From: a virus
Virus record (IMG/VR): IMGVR_UViG_3300030382_001359
Location: 1-32,470 of that record
Direction: 5' to 3' (one strand)
Length of the DNA: 32,470 bases
In this document: positions 1-4,914 of the stretch, one piece after another
How positions within the stretch are numbered: position 1 is the first letter of the stretch
How the letters are laid out: each line of letters opens with the position of its first letter
Made by a program: the position numbers and the translations under genes
The notes under the pieces: generated by a model
Databases searched by the model: none
Told to the model about the DNA's origin: nothing
What the model saw: the letters and a program-made list of their open reading frames with translations, nothing else

Positions 1-87
1 ACAGATTGGACCTTCGATGTCACGCTGTAGCCCAGCGGCATCTTCCTGAACCATTCGCCCGACGCGGGCTACATAATCAAACAGCAT
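1..87 (-). CDS. Partial phage gene running off the left edge (unknown)
   Basis: An ATG at position 87 on the minus strand opens a frame that stays open for 29 codons to the window edge (begins MLFDYVARVGRMVQED). A good ribosome-binding site, GGGAGCGAG, lies directly before the ATG. The start overlaps the last 11 bases of the 77-304 gene, which is the tight coupling usual in phage operons. Only the N-terminus is visible and no domain can be recognised. The call rests on the open frame, the RBS and the overlap. Confidence 0.55.
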   Translation of the reverse strand, partial: MLFDYVARVGRMVQEDAAGLQRDIEGPIC

Positions 88-304
88 CTCGCTCCCTTGC
101 CTCGTCGCGTTGTCGGTCCGGGTCTGGTTCTTGTGCCGGTTCGCTTCCAATGCCGTCGCACCTGGGGCAGTCAACAACCTCATGGACGTGTAATCGGTGG
201 ACCTTACCGCTAACGTCGGTCACACTGTTCACCGCGACGGTGCATAGACCGTCACACCATGTGCAGGCCATTGGCTCGTCTGGTGGTTCCAATTTATAAT
301 CCAT
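77..304 (-). CDS. Small Cys-rich zinc-finger-like protein
   Basis: A 75-residue protein with two CxxC knuckles: C14/C17 (CTWCDG) and C46/C49 (CPRCDGIG). Both resemble the CxxCxGxG repeats of DnaJ-type zinc fingers, so it probably binds one zinc ion. The C-terminal 20 residues are highly charged (Asp, Glu, Arg). The ATG at 304 follows a strong GAGGAGAG Shine-Dalgarno. A TTGACA promoter with an 18-bp palindrome (324-341) sits just upstream, so the gene can be transcribed separately from the genes to its right. Its 3' end overlaps the start of the next minus-strand gene by 11 bp. The function is unknown; a protein- or nucleic-acid-binding accessory role is only a guess from the zinc motif. Confidence 0.7.
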   Translation of the reverse strand: MDYKLEPPDEPMACTWCDGLCTVAVNSVTDVSGKVHRLHVHEVVDCPRCDGIGSEPAQEPDPDRQRDEARERDAV

Positions 305-323
305 CCTCTCTCCTCTCGCTTTG

Positions 324-369
324 GTATCTTACTTCAGATACACTAGCATAGTAAATCTAGACCTGTCAA
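324..369 (-). promoter_or_regulatory. Promoter P1 with 18-bp palindromic operator candidate
   Basis: On the minus strand a perfect -35 (TTGACA, 364-369) is followed at 18 bp by a weak -10 (TAGTGT, 340-345). Next comes GTATCT-N6-AGATAC (324-341), an inverted repeat with perfect 6-bp arms located around the expected transcription start. The same GTATC...ATAC element recurs at two other promoters in this arm. It lies 20 bp before the 77-304 start codon. The -35 and palindrome are clear; the -10 is poor. Confidence 0.5.
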
Positions 370-611
370 GACCCTTTTTGTTTAGCCTCCCGAACCCACA
401 GTCGTTTGTGACAGGCCGGACATTGCTGGGGATTATCCGTTCGTGGACGCCAGATATGACCGCATTTGGAATGAGGGCACTCGCGAAACTTTTGCTCAAC
501 TAGCTTGGTGATTAGGGGTGCTTTGTTTAGGAATGTTTTATTAGGTATCATAGTATCTAAGATACTACAGGGCGATGATGTTGTCAACGTGTTAGACTTA
601 GACCGCGTCAT
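366..611 (-). CDS. Small zinc-ribbon protein
   Basis: Taken from the ATG at 611, which has an AAAGGAGAGG ribosome-binding site 8-9 bases upstream, the product is 81 residues. The C-terminal half is a zinc ribbon: C45-x4-C50 (ECPHSKCGHIW) and C64-x2-C67 (CPACHKR). The N-terminal 20 residues are low in complexity (Ser/Thr rich). A second start is possible at ATG 551 (61 residues, beginning MIPNKTF): a sigma70-type promoter at 559-587 would put the transcription start at or one base before that ATG, giving a leaderless message. The zinc ribbon is intact in both forms. Phage proteins of this type often bind DNA or RNA polymerase, but nothing here shows which. Confidence 0.65.
   Translation of the reverse strand: MTRSKSNTLTTSSPCSILDTMIPNKTFLNKAPLITKLVEQKFRECPHSKCGHIWRPRTDNPQQCPACHKRLWVREAKQKGS
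552..587 (-). promoter_or_regulatory. Promoter P4 overlapped by a 15-bp perfect palindrome
   Basis: Minus strand: TTGACA (582-587), 17-bp spacer, TATCTT (559-564). The -10 lies inside the perfect palindrome AGTATCT-A-AGATACT (552-566), a likely operator. The predicted start of transcription falls at about 551-552, on or next to an in-frame ATG. A further GATACC follows at once. The promoter lies inside the longer version of the 366-611 reading frame. Confidence 0.6.
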
Positions 612-632
612 ATGACGTACCTCTCCTTTCGT

Positions 633-662
633 GGGGGTCACAGCCTTGTTGCTGTGGCCCTC
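633..662. other. 12-bp hairpin in the leader of the 366-611 gene
   Basis: The arms GGTCACAGC and GCTGTGGCC (one G-U pair), extended outward by GC pairs, close a 6-base loop (cttgtt). On the plus strand the hairpin is followed by CTCCTTTTATG, a weak terminator-like tail. On the minus strand it sits about 20 bp before the AAAGGAGAGG Shine-Dalgarno of the 366-611 gene. It could end plus-strand read-through or be a leader hairpin; no plus-strand gene lies upstream, so the second reading is somewhat more natural. Confidence 0.45.
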
Positions 663-681
663 CTTTTATGTTATCGTGGTT

Positions 682-769
682 GGACTAGCCGTCCTGTTTC
701 TCGGCCAGCTAGTGGATGGGCAACCATCATGAAACAGCACTAGTTGGTTGGGGAATTGGACGGCTTTTT
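682..769 (+). ncRNA. Candidate structured small RNA ending in a U tract
   Basis: No coding frame is apparent. An 8-bp outer helix AGCCGTCC/GGACGGCT (687-694 with 758-765) is followed directly by TTTT, as at an intrinsic terminator. On the 5' side it continues into a second helix TGTTTC/GAAACA (695-700 with 731-736). Inside that is GATGG-GCAA-CCATC (715-728), a 5-bp stem with a GNRA tetraloop. CTAGTG (709-714) and CACTAG (738-743) could pair as a pseudoknot. The U tract exists only on the plus strand. It matches no RNA family I recognise. It could be a free small RNA or a leader attenuator for the 1074-1373 gene. Confidence 0.4.
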
Positions 770-1073
770 ATCGTTCACGGATAGTCGAGCTTAGGTCGAG
801 ACTTAAAATTGACCTGGAGTTTTAGCCCAGTGATGGGATAGACGGTAAGGGGCACACCGGGACTAAGTGCAAGCTGACCACCGTAGCCAAGAAAGATGTC
901 GGTAGTTGATGGTAGAACGTTCCTAGACAGGCTGACGCTCTACTCGATGAGGGCTAGTCCCGGCGTGATAAGTCACGAACTTCCATACCTCCAGCTAAAT
1001 TAGAATTAGCTACGGGGGGTAGGGGGGCCGTGATAATAGCTACTGCGTACTGGAGCAGTGGAGACGGGTTGTT
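770..1073 (+). other. Gene-free, hairpin-rich leader region
   Basis: No supported gene on either strand. Short inverted repeats are dense: AGGTC/GACCT (793-797, 811-815); CCCA-GTGA-TGGG with a GNRA loop (826-837); ACGGT/ACCGT (842-846, 880-884) enclosing GCAC/GTGC (852-855, 867-870); GTAGA/TCTAC (912-916, 939-943); CGTGA-TAAG-TCACG (964-977); AGCTAA/TTAGCT (993-1011); ACTGC/GCAGT (1042-1059). GGCTAGTCC (952-960) is complementary to GGACTAGCC (682-690). Two runs of six G flank TA near 1014-1027. The last part holds the GGAGAC ribosome-binding site (1060-1065) of the next gene. The region may be a long structured leader or ncRNA; individual short pairings can arise by chance. Confidence 0.35.
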
Positions 1074-1373
1074 ATGACGTTAGCAGAGATACTGGAGTAC
1101 TTAGAAGAGTTCGGAGACGGGGCTTTGTTGATGGAGCCGCGCCAGGACTACGATGATTGCATCGTTGGAATCGGTGGAAGGTTCCACGATGGTCCACTCG
1201 CGATTTACAGTGTCGAGCGCGTGCTGGCGGTGCTGATGCAAGATGACGAGGTCGATGAGGAGACGGCTATGGAATGGTTCGACTTCAACATCATCGGTGC
1301 TTGGAACGGCCCAGGCACACCGATATATGTTGAGGAGTCGGCGATGCGCGTAGAAAAGCCCCCGGCTGATTAA
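1074..1373 (+). CDS. Conserved-looking small phage protein, lone plus-strand gene in the arm
   Basis: A 99-residue acidic protein that starts MTLAEILEYLEEFGDGALL and has a conserved-looking core (DDCIVGIGGRF, PLAIYSVERVL, EWFDFNIIGAWNGPGTPIYV). It resembles short phage early proteins I have seen annotated as hypothetical; I cannot assign a function. GGAGAC lies 8 bases before the ATG. The gene runs against all of its neighbours, follows a structured noncoding leader, and its stop codon lies inside a terminator hairpin. It therefore looks like an independent transcription unit of the moron type. The minus-strand frame over the same bases is less protein-like and has no ribosome-binding site. 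Confidence 0.75.
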   Translation: MTLAEILEYLEEFGDGALLMEPRQDYDDCIVGIGGRFHDGPLAIYSVERVLAVLMQDDEVDEETAMEWFDFNIIGAWNGPGTPIYVEESAMRVEKPPAD

Positions 1374-1391
1374 GCTAGGGGCTTTCTTGTT
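1354..1391. terminator. Bidirectional intrinsic terminator between convergent genes
   Basis: AAAGCCCC (1355-1362) pairs with GGGGCTTT (1378-1385). The inner stem GGCT/AGCT extends it, closing a GATTA loop. The plus-strand tail reads TTTCTTGTTGT; on the minus strand the 3' arm ends in TTTT. The hairpin contains the stop codon of the plus-strand gene and lies just past the stop of the minus-strand 1393-1578 gene, so it can serve both. Confidence 0.8.
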
Positions 1392-1392
1392 G

Positions 1393-1578
1393 TCATGATT
1401 TATCCTCGTCTTCAATGGTGTCTACCAGAGTCTCGGTTACGTTGCAGTCTCCAGCCATCGCATTTATTAAAGCTTCTCCTCCCCAGTCGGCTGGTGTTGT
1501 TTTAGAACTGAGTGGGCCACCAAAATCTTGGTCCACGACAAAGCCCTCTATCTTGATGCGGTAAACTTTGATGCTCAT
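1393..1578 (-). CDS. Small unknown phage protein
   Basis: A 61-residue protein starting MSIKVYRIKIEGFVV and ending in an acidic tail (TIEDEDKS). The N-terminus looks like a beta strand. I recognise no domain. The start is fixed by AAGGAGACACC abutting the ATG, the same leader found at several other genes of this arm. It lies 22 bp after the upstream 1601-1825 gene and stops at the bidirectional terminator, so it is the last gene of its minus-strand unit. Confidence 0.7.
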   Translation of the reverse strand: MSIKVYRIKIEGFVVDQDFGGPLSSKTTPADWGGEALINAMAGDCNVTETLVDTIEDEDKS

Positions 1579-1600
1579 GGTGTCTCCTTTTTGATTAAGA

Positions 1601-1825
1601 TTATTTCGTGTCGATTAGAACCGGGACTAGGTCATAGCTTTCGTGGTCGCAGTAGCAGGTGCCGATGCAGTCGCACTCAGGCCAGCGTGAGACTATCTGT
1701 TCGTTGGTCGAGTCATCTATGTAATAGACCCAATCATTGATGGTGATGTACACGCACCCTGCGATTGCGTCATCGACCTCGACTACTAACGGTTCTTTGC
1801 CGATTCTTCGGATGTCTACTTTCAT
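1601..1825 (-). CDS. Small Cys-cluster protein, unknown
   Basis: A 74-residue protein. The first 40 residues are alternating hydrophobic and polar, suggesting a small beta sheet (MKVDIRRIGKEPLVVEVDDA). Then comes a cysteine cluster, C51, C53, C57, C59 and H61 (CDCIGTCYCDH), which could hold a metal. AAGGAGACACC precedes the ATG at 1825. Function unknown. It sits between other tiny genes with the same leader and is probably co-transcribed with them. Confidence 0.7.
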   Translation of the reverse strand: MKVDIRRIGKEPLVVEVDDAIAGCVYITINDWVYYIDDSTNEQIVSRWPECDCIGTCYCDHESYDLVPVLIDTK

Positions 1826-1851
1826 GGTGTCTCCTTCTCTTTAGCTTAGGC

Positions 1852-2109
1852 TTACTCGTCTTCTTCGATTTGCTGGTGTTCATCCGCAAACGCTTGGCCG
1901 ATTAGTTTGAACAGGTTGGTCCGTCGTTCCTCAGCCGCTTCGTCGGTGTCAAAGCTGCTTCGTTCTGCCCATAGGGTATGCCCATCCTTAAAGGTTAGCT
2001 GGAACATCACTTTCTGGCTCTGTACGTAAGCGAAAGCGCGAGTGACCGTGGCTCTCAGCCCTACTCGCTTGCCGTATTGCATCTGGACTTGCTCTCCCAG
2101 ATTTATCAT
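1852..2109 (-). CDS. Small unknown phage protein
   Basis: An 85-residue protein from the ATG at 2109 (MINLGEQVQMQYGKRVGLRA), chosen because GGAGACACC abuts this ATG; the frame is open 13 codons further upstream but with no ribosome-binding site there. The first half looks beta-rich. The C-terminal half has a helical, charged stretch (DTDEAAEERRTNLFKLIGQAF) and an acidic tail. No family recognised. It begins about 40 bp after a perfect hairpin (2149-2178) separating it from the 2188-2373 gene. Confidence 0.7.
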   Translation of the reverse strand: MINLGEQVQMQYGKRVGLRATVTRAFAYVQSQKVMFQLTFKDGHTLWAERSSFDTDEAAEERRTNLFKLIGQAFADEHQQIEEDE

Positions 2110-2148
2110 GGTGTCTCCTTCGGTTTGGTTTAGGTCTAACCGGACCAA

Positions 2149-2178
2149 GCCAATCCCTGAAAAGATTCAGGGGCTGGC
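2149..2178. other. Intergenic hairpin without U tract
   Basis: CCCTGAA-AAGA-TTCAGGG (2155-2172) is a perfect 7-bp stem with a 4-base loop. Beyond a two-base mismatch on each side, it is extended by GCCA/TGGC. No T run follows on either strand, so it is not a standard intrinsic terminator. It lies between two minus-strand genes and may serve mRNA processing or stability. Confidence 0.55.
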
Positions 2179-2187
2179 TGAAGCGGG

Positions 2188-2373
2188 TTAGGCTCGTTGC
2201 GGGTATGGCCGGGCCTCCCGGCTAGTACCTTGCACGTACTCCTTCATTTCCTCCTCACTTAGACTTGCTACTTCCTTCCCTAGACTGACCTCGTCCCTGG
2301 AAATATTGTCGTACCGTCGATTGATTTGGTGGTACTGGTTAACGAGTCGCTCTACCTTGGTTTTGAATAACAT
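2188..2373 (-). CDS. Small charged helical protein
   Basis: A 61-residue protein, MLFKTKVERLVNQYHQINRR at the start, rich in Lys, Arg and Glu and predicted by eye to be helical or coiled-coil through about residue 48 (EVSLGKEVASLSEEEMKEYV). GAGGAGAG lies 4 bases before the ATG. It is the first gene after promoter P2 (2406-2434), which is the best sigma70-type match in the window. No family recognised. Confidence 0.65.
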   Translation of the reverse strand: MLFKTKVERLVNQYHQINRRYDNISRDEVSLGKEVASLSEEEMKEYVQGTSREARPYPQRA

Positions 2374-2405
2374 GGTCTCTCCTCTCTTTTTAATGTGCCT
2401 TAGTC

Positions 2406-2434
2406 AGTATAGTTGATCTGATACATCTTGTCAA
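2406..2434 (-). promoter_or_regulatory. Promoter P2, TTGACA-N17-TATACT
   Basis: Minus strand: TTGACA (2429-2434), 17-bp spacer, TATACT (2406-2411). The spacer and -10 contain GTATC-N9-ATAC, an 18-bp element shared with promoters P1 and P3. It lies downstream of the 2448-2816 gene and drives 2188-2373 and the genes beyond it. Confidence 0.8.
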
Positions 2435-2447
2435 ATGGTTCCGCAAA

Positions 2448-2816
2448 TTACAATGCCCAGCCAGCAAATAAGTACTGGCCCTTCGCTAGTTCGATTGCGA
2501 GTGCCGGGGCCGCTTTGCTGTCGTAGACCTCAAACATTTTGGCGATAGGCAACCTAGGATATTTGGCCTGTACCTTGTCGGTCTTCGGGTTGCCGTCATC
2601 GTCTTTGCCGATGCGACCTAAGTCGCGTACCGCTTTGATTACCGTAACCCGTCGCATCCCTTTGGGCCGTGGGAATTCGACCATGCTCCGCTTCTCTGCG
2701 ATAGTCCCAGTGTAACCGGCGTGACCGTGGTCCCACTGGGCCTGCTTCACTAGATTGTCAAAGGCTACTTGTGCCGTCTTTCCCTTGCCTACGTTCATGA
2801 ATTCTGAACCGCCCAT
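2448..2816 (-). CDS. Conserved-looking phage protein (HGHAGYTGTIAEK motif)
   Basis: A 122-residue protein. Residues 26-46 contain WDHGHAGYTGTIAEKRSM, a motif that I recall from small uncharacterised phage proteins. The middle is basic (RPKGMRRVTVIKAVRDLGR) and the C-terminus hydrophobic (YLFAGWAL). AAAGGAGGGAAGCACCAT precedes the ATG at 2816. A Gly/His-rich loop of this kind might be a metal or nucleotide site, but no catalytic role is shown. It lies upstream of promoter P2 and is likely the end of the transcript that begins at P3. Confidence 0.7.
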   Translation of the reverse strand: MGGSEFMNVGKGKTAQVAFDNLVKQAQWDHGHAGYTGTIAEKRSMVEFPRPKGMRRVTVIKAVRDLGRIGKDDDGNPKTDKVQAKYPRLPIAKMFEVYDSKAAPALAIELAKGQYLFAGWAL

Positions 2817-2843
2817 ATGGTGCTTCCCTCCTTTCGTTTAGGT

Positions 2844-3233
2844 CTAACTTAACTGATTATTTAGCTCCATAAGTATTTGGTAATCGCAAACACCGTTGCA
2901 ATCGGGGGCGTGGCCCTCACATAGAAATTGACTTATCTCGTATGTCCACTCTGGCTCATCGTCAATGCACCCGTCTTCATCTTGAAGCTCTTCGGCGTTC
3001 TCGTCATATGTGCGAACCACCCAATATATCTCGTCGGGACAGTCCCTAGACGATTGGTAATCCTTCATCATGGATTCGGGCAGGACGGTAAATCCGTGGC
3101 CCTCGTATTGACAGTCCCTGCACTCAAATCCGTCTTCGTATTTCAGGTCATCCAGTTTCCGTTGGAGGGACCTGACTGCACGTTCAACAGTTTGGTGCGT
3201 TACCTCTATGATTTCCTCGTCTTTCGTTGTCAT
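2844..3233 (-). CDS. Acidic Cys-containing phage protein, unknown
   Basis: A 129-residue, strongly acidic protein. An N-terminal helix (about residues 5-35, THQTVERAVRSLQRKLDDL) is followed by C38xxC41 (ECRDCQYEGHGF) and, near the C-terminus, FLCEGHAPDCNGVCDYQ. The spacing would allow a zinc site built from both halves. GGAGACACC abuts the ATG at 3233. It shares a transcription unit with 3256-3597 (22-bp gap). No family recognised. Confidence 0.65.
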   Translation of the reverse strand: MTTKDEEIIEVTHQTVERAVRSLQRKLDDLKYEDGFECRDCQYEGHGFTVLPESMMKDYQSSRDCPDEIYWVVRTYDENAEELQDEDGCIDDEPEWTYEISQFLCEGHAPDCNGVCDYQILMELNNQLS

Positions 3234-3255
3234 GGTGTCTCCGCGCTGTTTAGAT

Positions 3256-3597
3256 TTAGGTTATCGGCACAAATTGTCCGGTATGATTGTTGGTCAGTCG
3301 GATGCCGTAGTCATCAAACGTCGGTCCGAAATTATCCCAGAGTGCCTTCATCAATCGGGAGTAGCGAGGCCCATCCCTTAGAGCGGTATCGCCTACTGAC
3401 CGAAACCGTATCTCCCATTGGTCATCGACGTACCCTTCCACGCCGTGAGCTTCTATGACATCGTGGAAGGCAGGCTCTGGGAAAAGGGTTGTTAGTGCCC
3501 TATTCCAGCCATCGTGGCTATTGGGAGTAGCCTTGAAGCAATATTTCTGACGCTTCAGCATCTTCATGCTTTCAGCCGCGCTGTGCTTTGGTATCAT
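3256..3597 (-). CDS. Unknown phage protein, first gene after promoter P3
   Basis: A 113-residue protein starting MIPKHSAAESMKMLKRQKYC. It has a basic N-terminus, aromatic residues throughout (WNRALTTLFPEPAF, QWEIRFRSVGD, ALWDNFGPTFDDYGIRL) and no obvious motif. GGAGACACC abuts the ATG. Promoter P3 lies 33-62 bp upstream, so this is the first gene of a minus-strand transcript that probably includes 2844-3233 and 2448-2816. Confidence 0.65.
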   Translation of the reverse strand: MIPKHSAAESMKMLKRQKYCFKATPNSHDGWNRALTTLFPEPAFHDVIEAHGVEGYVDDQWEIRFRSVGDTALRDGPRYSRLMKALWDNFGPTFDDYGIRLTNNHTGQFVPIT

Positions 3598-3629
3598 GGT
3601 GTCTCCTTGCTTTTTAATATCGCCTGTTG

Positions 3630-3659
3630 AGTATATTAGGTCTGATACTTAACGGTCAA
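3630..3659 (-). promoter_or_regulatory. Promoter P3, TTGACC-N18-TATACT
   Basis: Minus strand: TTGACC (3654-3659), 18-bp spacer, TATACT (3630-3635). It holds the same 18-bp GTATC...ATAC element as P2, with its right half overlapping the -10. It drives the 3256-3597 gene. Confidence 0.75.
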
Positions 3660-3691
3660 GCGGTCTGGTCTAGTCGGTCCGATTCGGTGAG

Positions 3692-3907
3692 CTATGGTTG
3701 CATCTGCAAGAGACAATCGCCTTGATTGTCAATGTGGACGTACACACGCCCGTTACAGTCTCCCGGTTTGCGGCGTGTGCCCTTGGCCGCAAACTTGTGG
3801 GCGTCAACGCCACAATCGATTAAATCGACACGCTCGCCGCAGGCATAGCAGGCGCGATAACTTGGGCGGCGTGGGCGTTTGCTTAATTGCCTGTTATTGA
3901 ATCCCAT
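3692..3907 (-). CDS. Small zinc-binding protein candidate
   Basis: A 71-residue protein from the ATG at 3907, chosen because AGAGGA lies 8 bases upstream; the frame is open a little further upstream into the ASCH gene but without a better site. The N-terminus is basic (NRQLSKRPRRPSYR). Then C20xxC23 (CYACGE), C32 (DCG), H37, C51 (DCNGR) and C65 follow, a pattern fitting one or two zinc sites. It could be a nucleic-acid-binding protein by its charge; no family is recognised. It is the last gene before promoter P3. Confidence 0.65.
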   Translation of the reverse strand: MGFNNRQLSKRPRRPSYRACYACGERVDLIDCGVDAHKFAAKGTRRKPGDCNGRVYVHIDNQGDCLLQMQP

Positions 3908-3926
3908 AATATCCATTCCTCTGGTA

Positions 3927-4295
3927 CTAGATTTGTGTTTGAAAGATTCCAAGCATTCCCCGGCATGGAATCGAATCGGTGTAGGCTACCGGGTCGGCTA
4001 GTTCTATGCCTATTGGACCCTCAAACCACGGCGAGTCGGATTCTGTGACCGTGCCGGTTATCGTGGCCTCGCCTACGATGGCACCTGTGGGCAGGTTTGC
4101 GGGTATCTCAATACCCAGGCTGGCTATGTAGTCACGTTGGGCCTTAAAGCGGCTTGTATCGCTGTCTCTGCGCTTTCCTGCGTGTATCCTGACGCGGCCC
4201 CGGTGCTTGTAGTGCCAGCGGGAGCGGTTCTCCACGTCTTTCCCGTGATTGAGTATCAACCAGGCCCATGGCTGTTGGATGCTGATGGTCTCCAC
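3927..4295 (-). CDS. ASCH-domain (PUA-like) protein
   Basis: A 122-residue protein that fills a single ASCH domain. The hallmark ISIQQPWAWLILNHGKDVEN (residues 4-23) is followed by RSRWHYKHRGRVRIHAGK (24-41), then TGAIVGEATITG in the middle and PCRGMLGIFQ at the end. ASCH domains share the PUA-like RNA-binding fold; members have been linked to RNA binding and some to nucleotide or modified-base hydrolysis. Here the role is open. The start is GTG at 4295, whose first G is also the last base of the upstream stop (TAGTG), so translation is likely coupled; AGGATGG lies upstream. Family call from motif memory. Confidence 0.85.
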   Translation of the reverse strand: METISIQQPWAWLILNHGKDVENRSRWHYKHRGRVRIHAGKRRDSDTSRFKAQRDYIASLGIEIPANLPTGAIVGEATITGTVTESDSPWFEGPIGIELADPVAYTDSIPCRGMLGIFQTQI

Positions 4296-4603
4296 TATTC
4301 GCCATCCTTGACAAACTGCGCCCAGCCTCCGACGTAATGGCGGTTGATGCCTGCGTGTACCCGTTTGTCTGACAGTCTGGGAATGTCGGCCCCGTCAATG
4401 TCGCGCCATAGGCACTCAGATACCCAGACTCGTGCCTGCTCCAAGGTTTCAGCGTCGGCTGTAATGTCGATTATCATCCACCATGCCTCGCATTTTGTGC
4501 ATTCCTCGCGTGATACGGTCCGGCCAGGCTCTGGAATCGTGCCTGTGATGATATTCGTGTGGTTGCAGTCGTATTGTTTATTTGCGAGTGTGTTCCAAGC
4601 CAT
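4295..4603 (-). CDS. Small protein with CxxC knuckle, unknown
   Basis: A 102-residue protein from the ATG at 4603, which has TTGGAGAGTCTCAAG directly before it; a five-codon upstream extension would start inside that ribosome-binding site and is rejected. C13 and H15 (DCNH) and C35xxC38 (CTKCEAWW) form a plausible zinc ribbon in the first half. The second half is helical, then basic (RLSDKRVHAGINRHYVGGW). It is translationally coupled to the ASCH gene (TAGTG junction), suggesting that the two act together. Confidence 0.7.
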   Translation of the reverse strand: MAWNTLANKQYDCNHTNIITGTIPEPGRTVSREECTKCEAWWMIIDITADAETLEQARVWVSECLWRDIDGADIPRLSDKRVHAGINRHYVGGWAQFVKDGE

Positions 4604-4647
4604 CTTGAGACTCTCCAATCGTGCAGATTCGGTCTAGTCTGACCGTG

Positions 4648-4674
4648 TCAGCGGCTGAGACTCTCAGCCGCTGA
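4648..4674. repeat. 27-bp perfect palindrome (13-1-13)
   Basis: TCAGCGGCTGAGA (4648-4660), one centre base, then its exact reverse complement (4662-4674). As RNA it forms a stem of about 11-12 bp. There is no T run, so it is not a usual terminator. It lies in the gap between the 4684-4884 and 4295-4603 genes. Its centre GAGAGTCTC (minus strand) is repeated in the ribosome-binding leader of the next gene. Confidence 0.85.
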
Positions 4675-4683
4675 ACCAGTGGA

Positions 4684-4884
4684 CTAGCTAACGGCTAATT
4701 CGCCACGTCCGTTTACGTACAAGCTTTGATAGATAGCAGACAATTCGTGAGACTGTGCCCACGGGTACTCTGATTTTGCCTGATATTTTGCAATCTCTAC
4801 CGCATCCGGCGCGGCGTCGGCTTTGATGTGGTAATCGTGGGAACCGTAGCCGTGGCTGAATATCTGAACTATGAACCGTTCCAT
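4684..4884 (-). CDS. Small unknown phage protein
   Basis: A 66-residue protein from the ATG at 4884 (MERFIVQIFSHGYGSHDYHI), chosen because TTGGAGAGACTCAAA lies directly before it. The first 20 residues look like a beta strand with several His and Gly. The middle (APDAVEIAKYQAKSEYPW) looks helical, giving a small alpha/beta fold. No family recognised. It is flanked on both sides by palindrome-bearing gaps. Confidence 0.65.
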   Translation of the reverse strand: MERFIVQIFSHGYGSHDYHIKADAAPDAVEIAKYQAKSEYPWAQSHELSAIYQSLYVNGRGELAVS

Positions 4885-4914
4885 TTTGAGTCTCTCCAAA
4901 TATAGATTTATTAT

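Noticed and set aside
6-299. Plus-strand frame of 97 codons at the left edge
   Set aside because: Opposes two minus-strand frames with good ribosome-binding sites and zinc motifs; it is Ser/Arg-rich without protein-like pattern.
682-765. HDV-like self-cleaving ribozyme
   Set aside because: ACTAGC/GCTAGT and CGTCC/GGACG can be drawn as a double pseudoknot with TGGGCAAC nearby, but the joining segment lacks the expected catalytic-C context and the spacing does not fit.
940-980. Hammerhead ribozyme suggested by CGATGAG...CACGAAC
   Set aside because: The core CUGANGA and the GAAA partner are not both present, and the three-stem junction cannot be drawn.
1101-1415. Minus-strand frame opposite the 1074-1373 gene
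   Set aside because: The plus-strand frame has a good Shine-Dalgarno, conserved-looking motifs and a terminator at its stop; the minus frame has none and would cross the terminator.
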